From Cycas panzhihuaensis (lineage: Eukaryota > Cycadophyta): a stretch of 64,000 nt of DNA. Below, piece after piece: positions 43,192 through 55,625 of the stretch. The translations under genes and the position numbers were made by a program. Every line of letters begins with the position of its first letter. The stretch's first letter is position 1. The notes below the pieces were generated by a model. The model was not told the DNA's origin, searched no databases, and saw nothing but the letters and a program-made list of their open reading frames with translations. The DNA lies in assembly GCA_023213395.1 (NCBI GenBank), contig CM041465.1, positions 12,276,001 through 12,340,000 on the forward strand, written 5' to 3'.

Positions 43192-43688
43192 TAAAGAGAA
43201 AATATAACTACAAAAGTAATGTACTAATAGAACTCTAAACCATGTAAAGAATAAATAGAATAAATAAACTAAGTATACAACAAAGAACACTAAGAGATTT
43301 AAGTCTAAGCATAGACCTTTTATTACTCTAAATAACATCTAAAGAATTACAGAGATAAAAATCCAACTCTTCTTATCAATTCATTAAAGACTCATCCAAC
43401 CTTTTTATAAGTGCCATTACGTAAGAATATATAGACATAACTTTACAATATATTACCTTGTGGTTTTACAACACAATGGGAATAAACCATAGGTTCAAAA
43501 AGACCCCCATAAGACACCCTAAAAAAACATTTGGAGGGCTCCCACCCTTGAACCCCTACCTGGGGTGCTACTAGCCCCTAAGAACCCCCAATCAGGGGCC
43601 CTATAATAGGCTCTCATATTCCATAAAGGAACTTGGGTGTAATACCTATACCCATGTAACACTTATAAAGTATTCAATATATCCAACA
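43192..43688 (-). repeat. 3' LTR of element C
   Basis: 497 bp, TGTTGGATATATT start on minus. The adjacent AGGAGAT (43689-43695, read on minus) is the polypurine tract. Confidence 0.88.
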
Positions 43689-43699
43689 ATCTCCTACTT

Positions 43700-44260
43700 G
43701 TTGAACACTTCACAAGAAACCTACATACATAACTACATAATTCCAAAATCATAAATACCCATTACCTTTCTACACTATCTAATTTTTTCTGTGCTAAAAA
43801 TCCTTTTAATAAGTCTATACTATTCTCTTATGTAGTAATCTTTTGTAAGTCCACCTTATGGTCTTGAACCATTTCTCTCACAAAATAGAATTACACATCA
43901 ATATACTTCCATCAAGTATGAAAAGTAGAGTTCTTTGCCATATAAATTACAATTTGACTATTCTAGTATATCCTCATAGCATCTTACTTGAAACCAATAA
44001 CTATGTATAATCTCTAGAACTAAATCAATTCCTTGCATATATGAGTAGCTATTATATACTCTATTTCTTTGTTAGAAAGTACCACGACTTATTATCTTTT
44101 GCTCATCTAGCTAACTACATTAACATAAATAGTAAAAACATACCTACTTGTAGATTTTCTATTATTAAGATCTCTAGCCTAATCAACATTAACAAATCCT
44201 CTCAAATTCACTATTCTACTCTCTATAAGGTCTCCTTGGTAGCAAATTCTATAATCTAAT
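43700..44260 (-). pseudogene. RNase H of copia element C
   Basis: At about 43890-43960 the minus strand reads SQIVIYMAKNSTFHT, stop, WKYIDV, matching the copia D.(Q/S)(A/S)I.(L/M)(A/S)KNP..H.R.KHI(D/E) motif. The remaining part towards RT has several stops. Confidence 0.8.
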
Positions 44261-44299
44261 ATACCTCATAGATACATAAAAATCCTTTTTATAACCACC

Positions 44300-45249
44300 C
44301 AATGCTCCCTACTTAGGTTTGACATATACTAGCTAACTATTGCCACTTCTTAGGCAATGTCAAGTTAAGTGCAAACTATTACATACATCAAACTACCAAT
44401 TGTACTAGCATAAGGGATAAATACCATATCTTTTACTTCTTGGTTTGTCTTGGGTATTGTTCAGTTGATAATTTTAAACTAGTAGAAAAAGGAACACTAG
44501 CCGGCTTAGTATCCTATAACCTAAAAGGTTGTAGTATTATCTCAATATACTACCTTTGGCTAAGCCAAAATTTTTTATTTATTCTATTCTTTTTAATCTT
44601 AATATCCAAAATAATATATGTAGCACCAAGGTCCTTTATCTCAAAATGAGATGCCAATTGGCCTTTAACAAGTTGGTTCATTTATTTATTATTACCAACT
44701 AAAAGTATATCATCAATATATAAAGCCAGAATAATAAAGTAATCACTAGCATGTTTATAATAGATATAATAATCCACTTTGTTGTACGTAAATCCATCCA
44801 CCAACATATATAATTAAACTTCTAATACCACATCCTCAGTGACCATTTCATGCTATATAATGACTTCTTCAACTTATATACCATATTCTCCTTCCCTATA
44901 ACTTCAAAAATTTAGATTGTAACATATAAATTTCTTCCTCAATGTCACTATAAAGAAATGCAATCTTTACATCCATTTGATCTACCTTAAGGTTATAGGC
45001 AACTATTATAACCAATAAAAATCTAATTGAAGCTACCTTTATAACAAAAGAAAATACCTCACCAAAATCTATTCCCTTGACTTGGGAATAGCCCTTTTCT
45101 ACCAAGTAGATCTTGTGCTTTTTCATAGTACCATCTGCTTGGAACTTTTTCTTGAAGATCCATTTGTTATCAATAGGTTTTCTGCCATTAAGTAGATCCA
45201 CTAAATTCCATGTGTTATTTTTTTCCAAGGTTATAATTTCTTCTTCCAT
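44300..45249 (-). pseudogene. Reverse transcriptase of copia element C
   Basis: The open block 44896-45249 (117 residues) carries the copia RT start: EKNNTWNLVDL, KPIDNKWIFKKK, VEKGYSQVKGIDF.EVFSFV and VDQMDVKIAFLY (catalytic Asp region). The YIDDI box is readable at about 44705-44720 with the Asp pair intact, followed by the FEIKDLG motif at about 44640-44665. Stops divide the domain. Confidence 0.9.
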
Positions 45250-45259
45250 GGCCTTTATC

Positions 45260-46560
45260 TAGAGTTGGCTCTCTTTTGACTCTAGAGCCTTCCAAATAGT
45301 ACCTGGATCATTATCTATAGTAGATAAAATAAAAGAGGAATGATGAGAGTCTTCAAGAATATATTTATTAGGTTGTCTTCTCTCACAAGTTAATCTCTTT
45401 AAGATGTGAGGTTCTTAAGGTTGAGTTACCTCTATAGTTGGTCCTTCCACTTTAGTTGACTCATATTCTTATGTATAGCCTTTATCCTTTATCTCAAATT
45501 ATACCTTCTCAGAGTCTTCCTCCTTTAGTTATTTATTTTTATTTAGAGACTTAAACTCCTCTCTAAAGACAACATAACTATATACAACTTTATGTGTTTT
45601 AGGGTTATAAAACTTGTATCCTTTAACACCATCACCATAGCCAATGAAATAGTCTTTTATGCTTTGAAATCAATCTTAGTATTCTTCAGTCTAGGAACAT
45701 GAATAAAAGCTTCACAACCAAAAACTCTAAGATGACCAAGAGATGGTTTCTTACTAGGTCATATTTCTCCAGTTGTTTTATATACTAAGGTAGTCACTAG
45801 CAATCTATTTATTAGGTAGCTTACACTCATCATAGCCTTAACTTAGAATTTCTTCTCTAAACCTATAATAGTGAGTATACTCCTTGATCTCTTGAGTAAG
45901 GTCCTATTCATCCTCTTAGTAACTCCTTCTGTTATGGCATATAGGGAGTTATCTTCTACCTCATTATCCCATACTACTTATAAAACTGCTCAAACTCCTT
46001 TGAGTAAAACTTACCTCCATTATTAATCCTTAATACCTTAATCTACTTATCACTATGATTCTAGACCAAGGCCTTGAATTCTTTGAATTTATTGAATACC
46101 TCAAATCTCTTTTTGAGAAAATGTAACCATGTCTTTCTTGAGAAATCATCTATGAATGAGATAAAGTATTTAGACCCACCTAATAAGGGTATATCAATAA
46201 GTCTAAAAGCATCATTGTATACTAATTGTAGAATACCCTTTGTTCTCTTCGAGATTAAAGGAAAGCTAACCTGATTCTATTTGGCATATACAAAATACTC
46301 GTAGAAATAAAAATCAAAGGACACATTAATTTCAAAGATATCTTCTATTATATATTTTAAGAATAAATCATGGAGATCTTTCTCTTTAATGTGGCCCAAT
46401 ATTTGATACTACAATATCATTTTACTAATAAGTGATACGTGGGTCCTGCTTGCATTATTACTACTTTTTGTAATAGCTAGACTATAATTGCAAGCCCATA
46501 CTATACTCACATCAATCTTGTACAATATTCCAAATTAGACCCCTCTTGCTAATACTAATA
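45260..46560 (-). pseudogene. Integrase of copia element C
   Basis: The core is at about 46000-46220: LGGSKYFISFIDDFSRKTW carries the first Asp; at about 46020-46045 LRINNGGKFYS has Asn where the family has TDNGG, so the second catalytic Asp is lost. Towards the left, KPSLGHLRVFGCEAFIHVP (about 45710-45770) is the typical copia C-terminal region. Several stops. Confidence 0.82.
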
Positions 46561-46599
46561 CTCTTTGAATAATTCTACAATTATCTTTATTAAAAATTA

Positions 46600-46870
46600 C
46601 TTCTATTCTTGTATCATCCAATTGACTAATAGACAATAGAATTATAGCTAAACTGAGAATATAACTCATATTCAGGATAGTTTTAACCTTGTAACCTTAA
46701 ACTAAACCTTTACCCTTCCATGATTTACAATTTTTTATGGGTAATGATCTTTAAGAAATACTTCACCTTTATTAATACTTTTATATTTATAAGACCACTT
46801 TTTATAAGGAGTAATATGAAGTAAAGTACTAAAGTCAGTTAATCAAGACTCAACATTTGACAAATTACTT
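46600..46870 (-). pseudogene. Protease of copia element C
   Basis: A HITPYKKWSYKYK-like segment (about 46770-46830) matches the copia protease stretch following the D(S/T)G(A/C) active site. The active site itself is not legible. Confidence 0.55.
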
Positions 46871-46929
46871 GAGATTGATAAATAAGTATTACTATCAGCT
46901 TCATCAGAGACTTTTGCTACTATGGAAGA

Positions 46930-47699
46930 GACAACTTTAGGTGACTTTCCCTTATCAACCTTTACTTAACACTGCATATTCATATAGCCAACCTTCCCAC
47001 ATACCTAACATACTAAGGGGCCTCTGGTTAGAGATTTAGATTTTCCTCTAGATTTTGGCCATCTATTTTTAGGCCTTTATTGGTTGTAATCCACCATTTG
47101 ACTAGTCACTACTAATGCTTCTTTCAAATGATCGTCAAAAGATTTTTGCTTTATCTCTTCTAATAGTAAGGCCATGAAAACATTATTAAATTTTAGGATG
47201 GTAGTAGCCATACTGTTAACTGTCATCACAAAATTATCCCAGGAATCAAGAAGTGAACATAATAGGGTAATACACTTGTCTTCTTCAAGTATTATTACTC
47301 CAACTGAAATAAGCTAGCTCACTATGGTGTTAAATATAGCAAGATAATCTATGGCTACATCTCCATCATCCATCCTAAGTGAATATAACTTTTTCTGAAG
47401 AAATAACTTATTAACTAGGGACTTAATCTGATATAGAGCCCTTAACTTTTTCTATAGATCTTTGGCTATAGACTCTGTGGTAACGTTTAATAATAACCTA
47501 TTTGAAAGGTATAACTTTATCAAATTAATTATTTTTCAGATAATCTTCTTCTAACCTTCATCATATATATGTGTAGGTTTTGTATCTATTACAATGATAT
47601 ATTAATCCTTCTCAATGAAGTATCTTCCATCTTTAGCTTCCACAACTCAAAGTTCTAGTCATTAAACTTTTTAATCTTTATCTTCATAAAGTTTTCCAT
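46930..47699 (-). pseudogene. Gag of copia element C with zinc knuckle
   Basis: ATG at 47699; the N-terminus reads ENFMKIKIKKFND, stop, NFELWKLKMED, the usual copia gag beginning (KFDG.NF.LWK..M). The CCHC knuckle C..CGKVGYMNMQC is at about 46966-47010, with a stop between the first two Cys and Tyr instead of His. Frame lost repeatedly between. Confidence 0.82.
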
Positions 47700-47770
47700 A
47701 ATCTTTACATTTAAGTTTACCAACTAAGACTTCCAGTTACTAAATAGCTTCCTATAGAACTAAAACCCTT

Positions 47771-47785
47771 ATCTCTAATACTAAA
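47771..47785 (-). other. Decayed primer binding site of element C
   Basis: On minus, TTTAGTATTAGAGAT beside the 5' LTR, an initiator-Met type site (TGGTATCAGAGC) with three mismatches. Confidence 0.6.
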
Positions 47786-48282
47786 TGGATAGAAAATATA
47801 ATCGTAGAAGCAATGTATTAATGGAACTTTAAACCATGCAAAGAATAAATAGTATAAATAAAACAAGCTCATAACAAAGAACACCAAGAGATTCATACCT
47901 AAAAATAGATCTTTTATTAATGTGAGCAATAGCTAAATAATTATAGAGATAAAAACCCCAACTCTTTTTATTAACTTATCAAAGACTCATCTAACATTTT
48001 CACATATACTATTATATAAGAACATATAGACATATCTTTACAAGATATCACCTTATGGTTTTATAATATAATGGGCATAAACTATGAGCTAAAAATGATC
48101 TCCAAAAGACAACAAAAAAACATTCTTAGGGGCTTTTACCATTGAACCCTCACCTAGGGGGCCACTGGCTTCCTACACGCCCTAATTAGGGGTCCTACAA
48201 TGGGCCCTTGGACACCACAAAGGGGCTTGGGTATAATGCCTATACCTATGTAACACTTGCAAAGTGTTTAATATATCTAGAA
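47786..48282 (-). repeat. 5' LTR of element C
   Basis: 497 bp, same length as 43192-43688 with an offset of 4594 bp throughout; visibly diverged by substitutions. The terminal CA has decayed to AA. Confidence 0.87.
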
Positions 48283-48872
48283 AGATCTACCTATATATAA
48301 GATATAGAAATATAATGATAGGATTTATGTACCTATTTAAATTTATATATTCTTTATTATTCCTATATAATCAAGGATAAGATATCTGAGTAAAGAATAA
48401 GTGAAACTAATTTTAGGTACTATATATAGGTTTAGTTACAATGTCAAAGATATATTGATAAAATTTATCACTATGCCACCATCAATTAGGATAGTAATAG
48501 GTGTTTTTTTAAGTATTTCTCTGATGTAGAAAGGTTTTGTTGGTTGAGAAGGGTCTTAGGGTGGAATTTCATTAGCATCCTAGTCAGTCCATATATAGTC
48601 AATATTTGAGTCATCTTCAAAATTAGTGTTAATAGTATAAATCATCCTTTTTATTTTACAAACCCTACCATGATGATGAGCCCATTTCTCTAAGGATTTT
48701 ATATAAAGACTAGTTTTTATTAGGATAATTCCCATTATTAAACACTTTGCATATGGACCTTGGGCCCCCAAACACCACCTAGAGCCACCCATAACCACTA
48801 CGTAGCTGTCTACGAGTCGACCAAGGTAAGCATTAACATTATTTTATTTAATTTTTAATTATTCATTTGATT
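48283..48872 (-). pseudogene. Gypsy D2 remnant right of element C (protease region)
   Basis: 48370-48560 aligns with the protease block of G (about 37590-37750): shared GAATAAGT.AAAACTA, GGTACTATAT, GATAGTAATAGGTGTTTTTTTAAGTATT.CTCTGA words. This shows D2 continues across the C insertion. No long frame. Confidence 0.6.
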
Positions 48873-49027
48873 TGTTAGGTTGAGATGGTCTACCACCTCC
48901 CTAACCTATAAATATAAAGGGAATGCCTCCTTGGTGCTTTTTAGCACTATACAATTAGAAAGCATATTATACTCTAATGATAGATACGTGAAATAATCTT
49001 TAGCTTGCTCTACTCCTCGCACCTACA
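48873..49027 (+). repeat. Very short plus-strand LTR (element H)
   Basis: 155 bp, TGTTAGGTTGAG ... CGCACCTACA, containing TATAAATATAAA (about 48907-48918) and followed after 2 nt by an initiator-Met-type primer site. Size is in the TRIM/short copia range. A matching 3' LTR was not found between here and 51190. Confidence 0.6.
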
Positions 49028-49029
49028 TT

Positions 49030-49043
49030 TGGTGTTAGAGCTC
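49030..49043 (+). other. Primer binding site of element H
   Basis: TGGTGTTAGAGCTC on plus, two mismatches from TGGTATCAGAGC over the first 12 bases. Confidence 0.65.
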
Positions 49044-51190
49044 TAATTCATCTCACATCAAGTAATTATATTCAATATTTCATCATTTTATAAGGTTTTA
49101 TTAATAGCTTTGTATAGTTTTATTAAATACTTAGCTGACTTTTGATTTGTATGCTCCATTTAATCACTATTTCTTCATATTTATGTGGTAATAACATGTG
49201 TATTCAACCCAACAGTTCTTTGGAGAAATTATATTCATGTTTAATTTAATATTTTATAAGTTAATTTTTTTTTTAAAATTATTTTCTTGAGGTTTCTTCA
49301 TATACCTAAACTTTTGTAGGCTAGTGTACTCTCCTTATTGCTCAGAACTACTTTGAGTGACCACTCGTTGGGCTCCAGAGATGATGGTTTGAAAATCCGT
49401 GGCTCTTATAGTGAGTTATAACTCCTAAAAGCAAAGTCTCTCATGTTATTTATTAAAACCTCTAATGCACCAATGTGAGAACCATTCATTTATACTCTAT
49501 TTTCATTAGATCCTCTTGCAACTAGGTCACAAGGCTACTCTAAGCCAGCTGAAGCTATTAAGCTAGTTCACACTCCAATTTTAGATGTGCAGCCTTTATG
49601 GCTCTGTGCATCCTCCACGGCCTACGTAAGCCAAAAAATTATTCTAAATCCTTTTCTTTTTTAGTTTCTCTCCTTTGTATATGATCTTAGGAGCTGCCTC
49701 TATAACTAATCTATGACTATATTGTGAATTTTTAATCTAAATCTCTACCCTACCTCACTGTTTATGTCTACGTTTATTGTGCATTTACGTATCACATTTT
49801 TTATTATTTTTTATATATAAAAATCATCTTTTGAAGATTTTTTATTAATCCCCTCTGTTGGATTAGTGGCACCCCCCCTTAGATCAAATTCAATCACTTT
49901 TTCATGTATTTTCATCTATTTCAATTAAAAAATTGCCTCTAGTTAATCAACATTAATAATTGATCGATTTTATTCATATTTTTTTATTTTTTACAAAGTT
50001 TCAATTTAATTAAACTAAATTAAATTTTTGTTTGAGTTCCAAGCAATTGATTTGACTCTAGCCCCCTTTGTCTCTGGCCTCTAGTCACGTTTAGGCCCAT
50101 ATGACCATGATTAAGGGGTTAGAACCCAAATATTATAAATACTTTTGAATCTTTTTTTATTTTTCAAAAAATATCTTTAAATTTCTATAAATTTTTGAAT
50201 CTAGAGCCCCCTTGGGGCCTTTAGCCACTGGTTCCATGGGCCTCTATGTAACCAAAGTGCTTACTAATAAATAGGCTAAAAGCCAACTTTGATTTTTGAT
50301 TTTTGGTGTAAGGGGTATTGGTCACTTTTTCACAATATCTTTATACTAGAAAGTTAAATTCATGAAATACTTAATTCATTAGATTCTTGACTTAGAACTC
50401 TATAACCTAAAGCCCTTTTCTACTTAATTTAAGTAGTTTACCTAAAGCCCTTTTCTACTTGATTTAAGTAGTTTTTTATAGAGTTTAATCGATTCAAAGT
50501 TGACCTTCTTTTATACCTCTTAATTCATTAGCCATAAAAGGGTCTTTGTACAGTTTCTTTAATAACATGAGCTCTACAGCTTCGATTCTCAAACTATTAA
50601 AACCGTTCGTTAGTTTTTTCAGTGCTTTGTGTATCAAAATAGGTTTTGTTGTATTTTGATATTATTTTATACATTCTTGAAACCACTAAAGTTAAGGCTA
50701 TGTTTCAGTCCTAGTTGGATATCTTTTGAGATATTTTAAGCTATGTTTTTTATTTTTACTAAATATACTTATATATTATCTGATACTAATTAGTTATTGA
50801 TAATATTTGCTTGTTCTATAAGACTCATAAGTTATTTTTTAGCCTTTTAGTATCATTTTTGGCTTCTTAGAGATTAGGATCCTTATTCAGATTAAAAGCA
50901 ACAAATGAGTACTTTTTATTATATTCTTTTCTTTCTCTAACATCTAAAATTGAATCTAAGCGATTCCTTTAAGTATTTTTTATTTATTTAAAGTCTTTTA
51001 ACTTCTCAAATACCTTAAAGAAAGAGATCTCCTTCATTTTATTTACATTGCATCTAGAAACATTTGCTAGCAAGGTTATGTAACTTGAGCTCATTGATTC
51101 ATAAGTTAAAGAAACTTTTATTTGCCTTAAGGCCATCATATTTCTTGAAGATTTATAAGTGCATTACATTACATAGTTGTTGTGTTAAAT
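49044..51190. other. AT-rich sequence right of H, no gene seen
   Basis: Expected to be H's interior at least in part, but no gag or pol motif is legible on either strand. It holds a 35-bp tandem duplication at 50406-50475 and otherwise long A/T runs. Confidence 0.4.
50406..50475. repeat. 35-bp tandem duplication
   Basis: CCTAAAGCCCTTTTCTACTT starts at 50406 and 50441; each unit contains CTACTT..TTTAAGTAG, a near-palindrome. Confidence 0.85.
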
Positions 51191-51488
51191 GAAGGATCTA
51201 GTTACCACACTCTACTATACTAAAGTAATGGCATATAATAAGAGTAAAATAAAGAGAAAAAGATTGAGAGCAAAAATAAGAGGTGAGAATTATGACTCTC
51301 CCTTTCACATTCATCCTTATATAATATAGGATGTACATTAGGGTTTTTAAAGGAGTTTCCTACCTAATGATATAATCTTAAAATTACACTTAAATGTAAA
51401 TGAAATTATATTTAATTATGTGACTTAGTTAACCTAAAGTCACTTTTATATAATTAATCTAATGACCTTGATGCATTAACATCTATCA
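51190..51488 (-). repeat. 3' LTR of element J
   Basis: The right end is fixed by the polypurine tract and a TGATAGATG start on minus. The left end is estimated from the 298-bp size of the related element I, because the partner LTR is outside the window. Confidence 0.6.
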
Positions 51489-51489
51489 A

Positions 51490-51500
51490 CCTCCCCCTTA
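51490..51500 (-). other. Polypurine tract of element J
   Basis: TAAGGGGGAGG on minus next to the LTR; the flanking TTCTACCAT is shared with the corresponding site of element I. Confidence 0.85.
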
Positions 51501-51729
51501 ATGGTAGAAGGTCATTATGATAAAATCTATTCTATAAGGTCTTCATTTGAGTCTCATTATTACATTGATACTTTTGTAGGAAAACCCTCATGAGGAATAA
51601 AAACCCACAAACTTTTTAAGATCTATAGCCTCTTAAATCAAAATAGTTAAGGTGGCTCTTGATGTAGCATGATAACCAAGTAGCTTAAATATGTAGCTTG
51701 ATTTGTTGAATCTCCATATACCATTTGGT

Positions 51730-51734
51730 CATCC
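51730..51734. repeat. Target site duplication of element I, left copy
   Basis: CATCC against CATCT at 59520-59524 (4/5). Confidence 0.75.
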
Positions 51735-52032
51735 TAAAAAGAGTAGATCTATCCTTCATCTCTATGCACTAAACAAAAAAGCAAATATGGGAGCAAGAGA
51801 GACTTAAGAGAAAGAGAGTAGCTCTCATAGAATGGGGAGGTAGGAATAAACCTCCTCCATTAAGATTTTATTTTTATATTAAGAGAGAGAGCATTATAGT
51901 TAGATGAAATGAAATTATACATAATATATAAGAAAGTGTATTTTACTTAAGTGATTTAATTTAAAGTTCACTTAAGACCCCTTTTAGAAATAATCAACTA
52001 ATATAATGACCTTGTGATATTAATCTATTTCA
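51735..52032 (-). repeat. 3' LTR of element I
   Basis: 298 bp, aligned to 59222-59519 without net length change; TGAAATAGATTAAT start and CTCTTTTTA end on minus. Polypurine tract (TTAAGGGAG, 52037-52045 on minus) lies 4 nt inside. Confidence 0.9.
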
Positions 52033-52507
52033 ATCACTCCCTTAATGGTAGAAGGTCATTTCATCCTATTTTATTCTATCCTATGAGGTTTTCATTTGAA
52101 CCTCTTACAAAGTAAACTACTATGACATTTTTGTAGGAAACCTCCATGGGGAAGAAAATCAACAGATTTTCTAATCTATTAACTTGGCTCAAGTGGCTCT
52201 TTAAATGAAGTCAGATAGCTAATGAGTATAATGAATTTTGTAGTTGAAATCTACTGAGTCTTCATATATCATTTGGACATCCCCCATGCCCTTTTTGGTT
52301 TTCACAGTTTCTGATTTTTTAAAATGCTATAACCCTTATCTTTTCTTGCCCATAAGGGATTCTCATGAATGGGATAGAGCAAAGACTTACTTATGTCCTT
52401 CTACACCCAAAAAGGATTTTCACAAATAAGATAAAGTATGATAGTCCTATTTTCATCTCCTTCAATCAATCGGAGATGGAGGCCCTAAGGCCAAGTTGCC
52501 TTTAGTA

Positions 52508-52830
52508 CTATTCAAACTTCACCCTCTTCAATGGTTTGGTGAAGATATTGACCACTTGATCTACTGTGGGGTAGTATTCCAATTGAATTATGTCATCATG
52601 AACAAGTTCTCTAATCCTGTGGAATTTCGTACTTATATATTTGGTACAATCATGAAATACATGATTTTTAGCCATTTGGATTATAGATTGATTATCTACA
52701 TATAAGCTAGTAGAACTTATTTGGGTGGAATTTAATGTATTTAATAATTTTCTAAGCCATATCACCTCCTTGCTTGTCTCAGAAGCAAAAATATATTCAA
52801 GTTCAGTAGTTGAGTTTGTAACTATCTCCT
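52508..52830 (-). pseudogene. RNase H of copia element I
   Basis: The open block 52508-52765 has TSLYVDNQSIIQMAKN, then FH.CTKYISTKFHRIRELV and the end VDQVVNIFTKPLKRVKF, the full C-terminal pattern of copia RNase H. The N-terminal third is cut by stops. The polyprotein end is at 52508. Confidence 0.9.
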
Positions 52831-53018
52831 GACATCTAGATCTTCATGATATTGGTGTTATTCTAAGCAATGTTACATACTCAAACATACATCTTCTTGT
52901 GTCTTTATCTCTGACAAAGTTTGAGTCTTTGTATGCATAAAATTTAAATTCTACATTGGATTCATATAACTGACCATATTTGCTAGTCGTACACTTATAT
53001 TATAGCTTGCCAGTGATT

Positions 53019-54220
53019 CTACCTAGGATTTATCATAAATCTTTCAAAAATATTGATAGAGCATGCAACATTTGGCCTTGTGTTAATAGTATAGATGAGA
53101 CTAGCTATAAGTTGCCTATAGAGTATTACATCGACCTCCCTAGTGCCACCATCAAATAAGAGTTTAATGTTAGGTTCCATAGGTGTAGCCACTAGTTGAG
53201 CACCTTCCAACTAAAACTTTATCAGAAGATCATTGATATATTTTTCTTAGGAGAGAAAGATTTTACCATTCTTTTGAGTTACTTCAATTCTTAAGTAATA
53301 TTTCATCAACCTAAGGTTAAACAATTCAAAAGTTTTAGCAAGGTTCTTCTTTAGCTAGTTGATTACCTATTTACTATTCCCTGTTATTAGCATATCATTT
53401 ACAAAGATTAAGAGGTAAGTGACTTTATCATTTTGGGATATGATGAATAGTGTTATATTAATATCTTGATAGTCATAAATTTCATAACTAAGTTACCTCA
53501 TTCTTTTAGAAAACTTAGTAAACTAAGCACGAGGGGTTTGTTTTAGGCTTTACAAAGACTTTATGAGCTTGCAAACCTTATGTTCTTGATTAGTAATCTT
53601 ATATCCTTTTGGCTAAGCCATATAAATTTCTACTTTAAGGTCCCCATTAAGAAATGTTGTCTTAACACTGCGTTGATAGATTTTTCAACCCTATTGAGTA
53701 GCTAAGGCTATAATAGTTTTGATTGTAGGCCACTTGGTTGTAGGACCAAAGATTCCAGTGTAGTCAATACCTTCCCTTTGTGTGAATCCTTTTTCTATCA
53801 ACCTTGCCTTATATTTTTCTAGGGTGCCATCTAATTTATACTTATTTTTAAACACCCATTTATTTTGAACTACCTTTCTTCCAAGTGGTAGATCAATAAA
53901 CTCCTATGTATTATTCTTGATAAGAGATTAGTACTCTTTGTTCATGGAATTTCTCCAAGTTACATGCTTTACAACTTCTTGGTATGTTATAGACTCTTTA
54001 TTAAGAGTAAGGTATAGTTCTACTGGTTTAAGCTCAATGGAAAGTGATTCATATATCCTTGCTCTATGGGCACTTCTAGTGCTAGTTTTGCCTACCTCAT
54101 TTGGTTGTATATCCTTGTGTAGCTAGTAGGCTTCACAAAAACCTTAAGTTGGGAATGAAATTTTTATTTACATAACCTCTTGGTCTTCATTTTGATCCTG
54201 AAAAGGATCATGTGAAATGT
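53019..54220 (-). pseudogene. Reverse transcriptase of copia element I
   Basis: RT starts at about 53940 (NNT.EFIDLPLGRKVVQNKWVFK) and continues with YKARLIEKGFTQREGIDY and the KTTFLNGDL region. The catalytic box at about 53389-53415 reads IFVNDMLITG, that is, Asn for the first Asp of YVDD. The end of RT, 53019-53210, has ATPMEPNIKL, YRQLIASLIYTINTRP and the SRFM-like tail. Stops separate the blocks. Confidence 0.9.
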
Positions 54221-54525
54221 TTAGCACATAGGAAGTTAATGATGCTAGAGAAGATAGGCCAGCCACTGATGTTGGAGAAGATGATCCTTCTCATATGGCT
54301 TTGCCTTGTCAACTTGGCTATTCACAAATAATGGTGTTAGATGTATACACATTAGTTGGGAGTCTTAGCTTATATCCTATAGGGTTTTATTATCAGATTC
54401 TAAGATTTTGAGCAACTGTTAAGCATCTCTCATCCTAAATTTTAGAATCTAGATATCAAATTCAGTAGCATCATTAAATCGATATAAAGACATCTTGGAG
54501 TCAAGTCTAAGTAATTGATCTTCAA

Positions 54526-54995
54526 TCTCTATAAAGATAACATCTCTAGTGATGATGATTTTGTACTATGAAGGTAGGAAAACCTTGTACCCTTTTTTGT
54601 CCATAGGGTATCTGACAAGATGCCTTTGAGGGCTCTATCTTGGAGCTTGTTTCTATTTTCCTCTAGTATGTGAGTATAATAAGTAGAGCTAAAAATTTTG
54701 AAGCAGGAGATAAAGTAGATTTTTCCATACCATATTTTATGTGGAGTGGGGCTGATTCAGTCTCTATAAAGATAACATCTCTAGTGATGATGATTTTGTA
54801 CTATAAAGGTAGAAAAACCTTGGACCCTTTTTTGTCCATAGGGTATTCGACAAAGATGCCTTTAAGGGATCTATCTTAGAGCTTGTTTCTGTGTTCCTCT
54901 AGCATGTGAGCATAATAAGTAGAGCTAAAAATTTTGAAGTAGGAGATAGAGGGGATTTTTCCATACCACATTTCATGTGGAGAGGGGTCGATCTT
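54526..54995. repeat. 235-bp tandem duplication in the integrase region of I
   Basis: TCTCTATAAAGATAACATCTC begins at 54526 and 54761. The two copies match with scattered substitutions up to GTGGAG.GGGG (about 54750 and 54985). The related element J has a single copy (about 61735-61960). 235 is not a multiple of 3, so the pol frame is lost. Confidence 0.92.
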
Positions 54996-55460
54996 GGAGG
55001 AACTAGCAATGTTGATGCAATACATATCAATCCAGATAGCCTCAGACCAAAGATAAACAGGGACATTCTTATATACCAATATAGCATGAGCCATATTCAT
55101 GATGGTCCTATTCATGCACTCAACAACTTTATTTTGCTGGGGTGTACCTGTAATACTGGTATGACATTTGATCCTATGGTGAAATAGGTATGATTTAAAG
55201 TCATTAGAAGTGTACTTACCACCATTATCAGTCTTGAGTATTTTGATCATTAATCTAGATTCTTTTTCCATGTGGGCCTTGAAAGGTTAAAACATAGAAA
55301 AGACTTCATCTTTCTTTATAAGAAAAGCAACCCATACTTTCTTAGTAAAATCATCAATGAAAGTAATATAGTACCACTTATATTTGAGAGAAGGGATGGG
55401 CATAGGACTGTATATATATAAGTGTACAAGTTGTAAAGGTTAGCTAGATTTCTGCTGATT
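54876..55460 (-). pseudogene. Integrase of copia element I
   Basis: The first Asp is in a FIDDFTKKVW segment (about 55330-55365), the second in ILKTDNGGKYTS and the Glu in PQQNKVVECMNRT (54876-55271), so the catalytic triad is present. YLWSEAIWIDMYCIN and MWYGKIPSISYFKIFSS follow. A stop separates the first Asp from the rest, and the C-terminal part is repeated in the tandem duplication at its left. Confidence 0.92.
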
Positions 55461-55625
55461 ATGAGGAAAGGGATTTCTTTAAGATTTGCCAATGATATAT
55501 GCTTCACATTTGAAGGGCTTAGAGGAGAGCCTAGGCATACTAGGAAGAGTGGTACGTAGTTCTCTTAAATGATTAATTTTGATATGGCCCATATGAGTAT
55601 GCCATGGGGCCGCTTGGGATAACTT

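Larger units (their letters stand above)
43192..48282 (-). mobile_element. Complete, defective Ty1/copia element (element C)
   Basis: 5091 bp with two 497-bp LTRs and, on minus, the order gag-PR-IN-RT-RH that defines copia. It is inserted in gypsy D2: D2 RT lies to its left and D2 protease to its right, and a 4/5 target duplication flanks it. Frames are broken throughout and integrase has lost a catalytic Asp. The short hydrophobic frames at 43147-43338 and 47717-47929 are LTR sequence, homologous to each other. Confidence 0.92.

Noticed and set aside
43147-43338. Hydrophobic minus frame, with a homologue at 47717-47929
   Set aside because: LTR sequence of copia C, not a membrane protein gene.
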